56,851 nt of DNA, from NCBI GenBank assembly GCA_964630925.1, contig CAZVZK010000064.1:1-56851 (forward strand), in the 5' to 3' direction. The number at the start of each line of letters is the position of its first letter. Position 1 is the first letter of the stretch. This document shows positions 51,600 to 56,851 of the stretch, in pieces. Both the position numbers and the translations under genes were made by a program. Below the pieces are notes generated by a model that did no database searches, was not told the origin of the DNA, and was given only the letters and a program-made list of their open reading frames with translations. The DNA is from RGDT01 sp964630925. GTDB lineage: Bacteria; Planctomycetota; Planctomycetia; Gemmatales; Gemmataceae.

Positions 51600-52916
51600 G
51601 TGGCCAAGGTCCGATTCGCGCGGCACGGCGGCAACAGGCTGCCGCGTCTCTGCATCGTGTGCGGCGAGCGCGACTGCCGCTTCAAGGAGGTCTACATCCG
51701 CGTGCTGCCGGCGGAGGGAAACCTCACGCCCGGCGGCGTCGAGGCGGACGGCAGCCGGGTCGTCGGCCTGCGCATGGAGATGCCGCTGTGCCCCGACCAC
51801 GAAAGCCACTTCTTCTGGCCTAACGTGATCCGCTACGGCATGATCGCCGGCCTCATCGCGTTGGTCCTGCTCATCATGGTGGTCGGCAGCGCCTTGAAGG
51901 CGATCTGGATGATCCCCGTCGGCATGGTGGTCATGCTGGCGTCGGCCATCGGCGGGGTCATCCTCCTGGCACGGCTGAACCGGGGGAACGTCCACATCTC
52001 CGACATCACCCGCCGCACCATCACGTTCTCGAACGTCTCGCGCGACTTCGCCCGCGCCTTCGACGACGAGGAGGACGAGGGGGGCAGGCGGCGCCGGCGC
52101 GAAGAGGAAGATGATGACGAGCCGAGGCGGCGTTCGACGAAGAACGTCGGGGTGAGCAAGCTGCTGGCGGCGTTCGGCATCATGTTCGGCATCGTGCTGC
52201 TGATCGTCGTGGTCGGCCTGGCGATGACCTGGCGGGCGTGGGGGCCGCTGGGGGCCCTCCTGGGCGGCAGGCCGGACCAGGGCAAGCAGGACGGCGGGAA
52301 GCCGGGCCCGAAGCCGGAGCCGAAGCCCGATCCCAAACCTGACCCGAAACCCGACCCGAAGCCCGTGGCGGAGCCGGAGGAGATCAGGAAGCTGACGCCG
52401 ACGCCGCTGAATCTCGACGCCTCGTGGAAGGAGGCGTCGATGCAGAGGCGCTACCTGTCGGACATGCCGGAGGAGGGCGTGATCACCGCCTGGGGCGCCT
52501 TCGGGAAGAATGGCCGGCTGGGCTACCCGGCGTGGTCGCCGGACCCGGCGGGGAACGACCCGATCCTATTCAACGGCAGGGCGGTGCCGAAGGGGATCTC
52601 GTTCATCCCACGCGAGACCTCCTTCGGGCGGGTCATCTACCGGCTCGGCGGGCAGGAGAAGCTGTTCACCGGGGCGGCGGCGATGAGCGACATGCCGGAG
52701 CGGTCGGGCGTGAAGCAGGCGGAGGCGCCGATGTGGTTCACCGTGTGGGGCGACGGCAAGCTGCTGTGGAGGTCGCGGGCGATCCAGAAGGTGGGCGACT
52801 CGGAGTCATTCCGTCTGGCGGTGACGGGGGTGGACGTGTTGGAGCTGCGGGTGCAGCAGCCGGGCCGGGGCACCCATTCGCGGAGCGTGTGGCTCGACCC
52901 GGCGGTGTACCGCTGA
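51600..52916 (+). CDS. Membrane protein with zinc-ribbon-like N-terminus and NPCBM domain
   Basis: About 438 residues from GTG at 51600, which has GGAGGGTGG upstream; an ATG at 51576 in frame lacks this. A cysteine cluster (CIVCGERDC and CPDHESH) looks like a zinc ribbon. Two membrane segments follow (YGMIAGLIALVLLIMVVG and IPVGMVVMLASAIGGVILL), then an acidic/arginine-rich cytoplasmic stretch, a third membrane segment (FGIMFGIVLLIVVVGLAM), a Pro-Lys repeat linker (KPDPKPDPKP) and a C-terminal NPCBM-type carbohydrate-binding module (GISFIPRETSFGRVIYRLGG; PMWFTVWGDGKLLW). It follows CHAT paralogue 3 by about 70 bp and may be co-transcribed. Confidence 0.75.
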   Translation: MAKVRFARHGGNRLPRLCIVCGERDCRFKEVYIRVLPAEGNLTPGGVEADGSRVVGLRMEMPLCPDHESHFFWPNVIRYGMIAGLIALVLLIMVVGSALKAIWMIPVGMVVMLASAIGGVILLARLNRGNVHISDITRRTITFSNVSRDFARAFDDEEDEGGRRRRREEEDDDEPRRRSTKNVGVSKLLAAFGIMFGIVLLIVVVGLAMTWRAWGPLGALLGGRPDQGKQDGGKPGPKPEPKPDPKPDPKPDPKPVAEPEEIRKLTPTPLNLDASWKEASMQRRYLSDMPEEGVITAWGAFGKNGRLGYPAWSPDPAGNDPILFNGRAVPKGISFIPRETSFGRVIYRLGGQEKLFTGAAAMSDMPERSGVKQAEAPMWFTVWGDGKLLWRSRAIQKVGDSESFRLAVTGVDVLELRVQQPGRGTHSRSVWLDPAVYR

Positions 52917-53095
52917 GAATAGGGGTCAGGGGTCAGGGGTCAGTGAACAGCCAAGAAGAACAGCCAGTGAACAGCCAAGAATAACAGCCTCAACAGCCGA
53001 GACAACAGCCGGAGTCTCGTCTTCCCTTGGCTGTTCACCGGCTGTTCGCTGGATTATCTTACTGACCCCTGACCCCTGACCCCTGACCCCTGTAC
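52917..53095. repeat. Large inverted repeat of GGGGTCA heptamers
   Basis: Three GGGGTCA units at 52921-52943 are the reverse complement of four TGACCCC units at 53062-53091, giving a perfect stem of at least 23 bp. A second, inner arm, GTGAACAGCCAAG (52943-52955), pairs with 53026-53038. The centre has repeated GAACAGCC units. It lies between the NPCBM gene and metY and could terminate the former or act as a dispersed repeat. Confidence 0.8.
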
Positions 53096-53181
53096 TTGCC
53101 GCCGCGCCACGCGCCCTTACACATGAAAAGAGACACACACAGAGGCGTATTCCTCCATCCCGCCCGCAGGAGCCGAGAATC

Positions 53182-54480
53182 GTGGCCGACGCACCGCAGC
53201 AGCACTTCGCCACCCAGGCCGTCCACGCCGGGCAGACGCCCGACCCCGCCACCAAGAGCCGGGCCGTCCCCATCTATCAGACCACCTCGTACCTGTTCGA
53301 CGACGCCGACCACGCCGCCCGCCTCTTCGCGTTGCAGGAGTTCGGCAACATCTACTCCCGCATCATGAACCCCACGGTGGACGTGCTGGAGAAGCGCATC
53401 GCCGCGCTCGAGGGCGGCGTCGCCGCGCTGGCGCTCTCCTCCGGCCAGGCCGCCGAGACGCTGGCGATCCTCACGCTGGCCAGGGCGGGGGACGAGATCG
53501 TCAGCACCACGTCGCTGTACGGCGGGACGTACAACCTGTTCCACCACACGCTGCCACGCATGGGCATCGGCGTCAGGTTCGCCGACGCGGCGGACTACGA
53601 GGGGCTGAAGAAGGCCATCGGCCCGAAGACGAAGGCGGTGTACTCCGAGACGGTCGGCAACCCGAAGCTCGACATCCTCGACATCGCGAAGCTGGCGGAC
53701 ATCGCCCACGCCGCCGGCCTGCCGCTCATCATCGATAACACGACCCCGTCACCCGCCCTGTGCCGCCCGATCCAGCACGGGGCCGACATCGTGGTGCATT
53801 CGCTGACGAAGTTCATCGGCGGGCACGGGACGAGCATCGGCGGGATCATCGTCGACAGCGGCAAGTTCGACTGGAAGGCGTCGGGACGTTTCTCCGAGTT
53901 CACCGACCCGGACCCGAGCTATCACGGCATGTCGTACACCGGGGCGTTCGGCAACCTGGCGTTCATCATCAAGGCCCGCGTGCAGGGCCTGCGCGACACG
54001 GGCGCGTGCCTGGCGCCGTTCAACGCCTTCCTGATCCTGCAAGGCGCAGAGACGCTGCACCTGCGAATGCAGCGGCACAGCGAGAACGCCCTCGCCGTCG
54101 CCAAGTTCCTCAAGTCGCACCCGGACGTCGAGTGGGTGGGCTACCCCGGCCTGCCCGATTCGCCCTACGCCGCGCTGGCGAAGAAGTACATGCCCGACGG
54201 CGCGGGGGCACTGATCGTCTTCGGCATCAAGGGCGGGGCGGCGGCGGGCAAGCGGTTTATCAACGCGGTCAAGCTGTTCAGCCTGCTGGCGAACATCGGC
54301 GACGCCAAGTCGCTGGTGATCCACCCCGCCTCGACGACGCACCAGCAGTTGACGGAGGCGGAGCAGAAGGCGACGGGCGTGACGCCGGAGATGGTCCGCC
54401 TCAGCGTGGGCATCGAGGACATCCGCGACATCACGGCGGACCTGGACCAGGCGCTGAAGGCCAGCCGGGGGGGCGCATGA
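53182..54480 (+). CDS. metY: O-acetylhomoserine aminocarboxypropyltransferase (sulfhydrylase)
   Basis: 432 residues, Cys/Met metabolism PLP enzyme. It converts O-acetylhomoserine and sulfide to homocysteine. The PLP lysine is Lys210 in VVHSLTKFIGGHG; HFATQAVHAGQTPDPATKSR and QTTSYLF at the N-terminus are typical, and IGDAKSLVIHPASTTHQQ at the C-side favours the MetY rather than the MetB/C subgroup. It starts with GTG (53182). A 34-bp inverted repeat separates it from metX, which supplies its substrate. Confidence 0.95.
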   Translation: MADAPQQHFATQAVHAGQTPDPATKSRAVPIYQTTSYLFDDADHAARLFALQEFGNIYSRIMNPTVDVLEKRIAALEGGVAALALSSGQAAETLAILTLARAGDEIVSTTSLYGGTYNLFHHTLPRMGIGVRFADAADYEGLKKAIGPKTKAVYSETVGNPKLDILDIAKLADIAHAAGLPLIIDNTTPSPALCRPIQHGADIVVHSLTKFIGGHGTSIGGIIVDSGKFDWKASGRFSEFTDPDPSYHGMSYTGAFGNLAFIIKARVQGLRDTGACLAPFNAFLILQGAETLHLRMQRHSENALAVAKFLKSHPDVEWVGYPGLPDSPYAALAKKYMPDGAGALIVFGIKGGAAAGKRFINAVKLFSLLANIGDAKSLVIHPASTTHQQLTEAEQKATGVTPEMVRLSVGIEDIRDITADLDQALKASRGGA

Positions 54481-54505
54481 CTACCGGCCGCGGCTGTTGG
54501 CTTGT

Positions 54506-54615
54506 CTTGGGTGGCCGGGGTCGGCTTTGCGACCCCGGTGGTGGCATCCCCGTCCGCGTAGTGTCCTGCCGAGGCGTCAGAACCGGGATCGCAAAGCCGA
54601 CCCCGGCCATCCAAG
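54506..54615. repeat. 34-bp inverted repeat between metY and metX
   Basis: 54506-54539 pairs with 54582-54615 at 32 of 34 positions, with a 42-nt loop; one of the two exceptions would be a G-U pair in RNA. The core is GGCCGGGGTCGGCTTTGCGA. It would form a stable hairpin in the metY-metX transcript. No SAM-riboswitch features are evident. Confidence 0.85.
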
Positions 54616-54652
54616 CAGAAGACGAGCGCGCCCTCGTCGGGGGGGGCTTGCC

Positions 54653-55702
54653 ATGACGCCGCAGGTCGAGGCCGACTTCACGTCGGGGCCGATGACGCTG
54701 GACGGCGGCGGCGAGCTGCCCGCCGTCACGCAGCGCTACGCGGTCTACGGAGATCTCGACGCCATGCCGGACCGCGTGGTGCTGGTGTGCCACGCGCTGT
54801 CGGGGTCGGCGCGCGTCGCGGACTGGTGGGCGGAGCTGACCGGGCCGGGCCTGCCGTTCGACCCGTCGCGCCATGTCATCGTGTGCGCCAACGTGATCGG
54901 CTCGTGCTACGGCAGCACGGGGCCGCGGTCGATCAACCCGGCGACCGGCAGGCCGTGGGGCGGGTCGTTCCCGGTGGTGAGCATCAACGACATGGTGCGG
55001 GCGCAGGGGCGTCTCCTCGACCACCTGGGGATTCCGCGGGTGCACGCCGTCGTCGGCGGGAGCATCGGCGGGTTGCAGGCGCTGGCGTGGGCGTCGCTTT
55101 ATCCGGAGCGGGTGCCGCGCTGCATGATCATCGGGGCGGCGCCGCTGAACGCGATGGGGCTGGCCCTGGCGCACCTGCAACGGCAGGCCATCGTCAACGA
55201 CGCCGGCTGGCGGAACGGGGATTACCCCAGCGACGACCCGCCGCAGCGTGGGCTGGCCCTGGCGCGGCAGATCGCGATGTGCAGCTACAAGTCGGCGGCG
55301 CTGTTCGCGCAGCGGTTCGGCCGGCACCCCAACCGCCGCACCGTCGAGCGGCCGTGGCAGAGCTACGACCACCGCTTCGACGTGGGCGGGTACCTGGATC
55401 ATCAGGGCAAGACGTTCCTGGGGCGGTTCGACGCGGGGAGCTACCTGGCGATCACGCGGGCGATGGAGACGTACGACATCTCCGACGAGGAGCTGGCGCG
55501 GGTGAGGGCGCGGACGTGGCTGGTGGGCATCGGGCATGACTGGCTGTTCCCGCCGTCGGACGTGTGCGAGCTGGCGGAGCGGATGCGCCGGCTGGGGGTG
55601 GAGGCGACCTACGACGAGTTGGAGACGCACCACGGGCACGATGGCTTCCTGGCGGACACGCACCTGATGGGCCCCGTGATCGCGAAGGCGCTGGGGCCAT
55701 GA
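54653..55702 (+). CDS. metX: Homoserine O-acetyltransferase
   Basis: 349 residues, alpha/beta-hydrolase fold. It activates homoserine with acetyl-CoA for methionine synthesis. The nucleophile is Ser137 in VVGGSIGGLQAL. ANVIGSCYGSTGPRSINP near residue 80 is the family signature. The Asp (GIGHDWLFPP, about 300) and His (THHGHDGFL, about 324) complete the triad. The ATG at 54653 follows the inverted repeat, and the gene pairs with metY. Its stop overlaps the next gene's ATG by 4 bp. Confidence 0.95.
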   Translation: MTPQVEADFTSGPMTLDGGGELPAVTQRYAVYGDLDAMPDRVVLVCHALSGSARVADWWAELTGPGLPFDPSRHVIVCANVIGSCYGSTGPRSINPATGRPWGGSFPVVSINDMVRAQGRLLDHLGIPRVHAVVGGSIGGLQALAWASLYPERVPRCMIIGAAPLNAMGLALAHLQRQAIVNDAGWRNGDYPSDDPPQRGLALARQIAMCSYKSAALFAQRFGRHPNRRTVERPWQSYDHRFDVGGYLDHQGKTFLGRFDAGSYLAITRAMETYDISDEELARVRARTWLVGIGHDWLFPPSDVCELAERMRRLGVEATYDELETHHGHDGFLADTHLMGPVIAKALGP

Positions 55703-56334
55703 CGGCGGAAGAGTGGCAAGGGACGAGCGACATCGGCGCGTTGCTCGCGTTCGTGAAGCTGAGCGAACGCAAGTTGAGGCTCTTCGTGTCTGCCTGCGCG
55801 CGGCGATCCTGGGAGGATGTCGCGGGCGGCCCTCGCCTGACGGCTGTCGAAGTCGCCGAAGATGCCGCCGACGGCCGGGTGGACAAGGCCGACCTCCAAC
55901 GGGCGTGGCACGACGCGCGGGATTACTACCTCAACCGCTGGTTCGCCGCCCTGGATGACGGGCCGGCCGGCGCGGCGCAAGTCATCGCCTCGGCGGCGGA
56001 TCCGGCATTGGATCAAGAAGACGAGGAGCTGCTGTACGGCATTGTCGGCCCCACCGAAGCGTACATCGGCCTCCTTCGCGATCTCGTCGGCGACCCCTTC
56101 CGCCCCACCGCGCTCGATCTGGCCTGGCTCACTGCTGATGTGCGTGTACTCGCGCAGGCCGCTTACGAGGAGCGTCACCTCCCCAGCGGCCACCTCGACC
56201 CGGCCCGCCTCGGCGTCCTGGCGGACGCGCTGGAGGAGGCGGGGGCGGCGGGCGGAATCCTGACGCATCTGCGTTCGCCGGGACCGCATGTGCGGGGGTG
56301 CTGGGCGGTGGATCTGCTGCTGGACAGGGGTTGA
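55699..56334 (+). CDS. Gemmata-type orphan protein of unknown function
   Basis: 211 residues. The sequence RLFVSACARRSWE near residue 30 and the C-terminal DPFRPTALDLAWLTADV, then GGILTHLRSPGPHVRGCWAV, are hallmarks of a large, uncharacterised family that is abundant in Gemmataceae genomes. No signal or membrane segment. Its ATG overlaps the metX stop (ATGA), so it is translated from the same mRNA, though the family is not known to act in methionine synthesis. Confidence 0.8.
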   Translation: MTAEEWQGTSDIGALLAFVKLSERKLRLFVSACARRSWEDVAGGPRLTAVEVAEDAADGRVDKADLQRAWHDARDYYLNRWFAALDDGPAGAAQVIASAADPALDQEDEELLYGIVGPTEAYIGLLRDLVGDPFRPTALDLAWLTADVRVLAQAAYEERHLPSGHLDPARLGVLADALEEAGAAGGILTHLRSPGPHVRGCWAVDLLLDRG

Positions 56335-56638
56335 GGGCGACGCTGCGGAACAGGACCGGCGGGCTGACGCCGCGCCGCTCGCCTTGGCGACTTCAACGGA
56401 CGGCCTTGGCGAGGGCGCGGGATGAGGCGGTGAGCGACGGGTGGACTACCTCCGGCAGGCGGGACGCCTGCCCCACGGGGACAGCCGCGAAGGCGTCAGG
56501 CCGACATCGAGATCCGCGGCATCACACCACACGGGGCGGGCGATTCACAGAGCAGTTTGAGAGACAATGAGCGCGGGCGCTGATTGTCCCCAACATTCCC
56601 TCAACGGCGGGCGCCAGGCGGGCGTACGCGGAGTGGGC

Positions 56639-56716
56639 AAGTGGCCATGTGACTCGCGCACCCGCCGATGGTCCGCGACAGCATGCGACAGTTGGCGTCG
56701 AGTCACATGGCCACTT
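56639..56716. repeat. 18-bp palindrome of the GAGTCACATGGCCACTT type
   Basis: AAGTGGCCATGTGACTCG (56639-56656) is the exact reverse complement of 56699-56716, with a 42-nt loop. The right arm and its flank match 11480-11503. Further GTGACTC units follow at 56733 and 56755. Confidence 0.85.
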
Positions 56717-56768
56717 CTCCAGAAAGTGGGCAGGTGACTCGGCGGAGTGGGCGGGTGACTCCGGGGCG

Positions 56769-56796
56769 GGATTTGCGTTGCAGGGGGGTGTCTGGG
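56769..56796 (+). repeat. Partial copy of the dispersed repeat hairpin
   Basis: GGATTTGCGTTGCAGGGGGG and the following TGTCTGGG resemble 42183-42211 in copy B (GAATTTGCATTGCAGGGGGT, then GCCTGGGG). Only this end is recognisable. Confidence 0.5.
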
Positions 56797-56851
56797 CTTT
56801 CAGGGGTAGGTTTTTCGACCGTTCTGACACACAAGTGCATGGGGCACAATA

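Larger units (their letters stand above)
56335..56851. other. Gene-free right end with repeats
   Basis: No credible gene in this 517-bp stretch. It holds the 18-bp palindrome at 56639-56716, related GTGACTC units near 56733 and 56755, and a dispersed-repeat tail at 56769-56796. A short minus-strand frame here reads only repeat DNA. Confidence 0.65.

Noticed and set aside
52920..53095. Repeat cluster considered as a CRISPR array
   Set aside because: Units are 7-13 bp and arranged as inverted arms, without regular spacers; no cas gene nearby.
54506..54615. Spacer hairpin considered as a SAM or SAH riboswitch
   Set aside because: It is a single long palindrome without the multi-helix junction of these riboswitches, and lies inside the operon rather than in its leader.
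56522..56830. Minus-strand frame of 102 codons at the right end
   Set aside because: It spans the palindromic repeats; its translation is repeat DNA read as protein.

Overview
This GC-rich window looks like a chromosome segment of a Planctomycetota bacterium of the Gemmataceae type. The inference rests on marker families: an N-terminal TIGR02996-type domain fused to a formylglycine-generating-enzyme (FGE/SUMF1) fold, DUF1080 proteins, secreted sulfatases, GQSNM esterases, PQQ-like beta-propeller proteins, and a small Gemmata-type orphan protein at the right end. No rRNA, tRNA, CRISPR array, transposase or integrase was recognised.

Layout. 1-5.0 kb: a minus-strand operon of a periplasmic-binding-protein-like sensor, a membrane histidine kinase, a LOG-family hydrolase and a secreted hypothetical. 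5-11.3 kb: PP2C phosphatase, JAMM-type peptidase, argG, an HTH + PTS-EIIA fusion, a FliA/WhiG-type sigma factor and a CpaF-type secretion ATPase. 11.3-12.1 kb: gene-free, with palindromic repeats. 12.1-15.0 kb: an RHS module whose 5' end is missing, flanked by two copies of a 96-residue gene. 15.2-18.9 kb: polyphosphate kinase and a methyltransferase. 18.9-25.0 kb: the first FGE-like/TPR-CHAT pair (minus strand) and a secreted TPR protein. 25-34 kb: two small genes, a sulfatase, an MFS transporter, an epimerase, pyrF, two tandem PQQ-like proteins and an acetamidase/formamidase. 34.0-35.8 kb: a small foreign island (HTH protein, PD-(D/E)XK endonuclease, AT-rich DNA) set at the 3' end of the acetamidase gene, with a second, diverged copy of that 3' end on its far side. 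36-43 kb: a minus-strand cluster of exported proteins (two DUF1080, a sulfatase, two GQSNM esterases, one unknown), probably for degradation of sulfated or acetylated polysaccharide. 43-52.9 kb: a plus-strand operon of a PLP enzyme, an FGE-like protein, two tandem giant TPR-CHAT proteins and a membrane NPCBM protein. 53.1-56.3 kb: metY, metX and a Gemmata-type orphan. The rest is gene-free and repeat-bearing.

The most interesting candidate system is the FGE-like + TPR-CHAT pair. It occurs twice, in the same gene order, and one locus has a second CHAT protein. The three CHAT proteins keep the His/Cys dyad and an almost identical C-terminus, and they carry export-signal-like N-termini. The FGE-like partners lack the cysteines of true FGE. 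I read this as a possible cell-envelope protease system with an FGE-fold sensor or adaptor; that function is inference. Further second-look items are the RHS/duplicated-gene module, the acetamidase island, a ~118-bp dispersed repeat present in inverted copies about 42 kb apart, and several intergenic hairpin elements.
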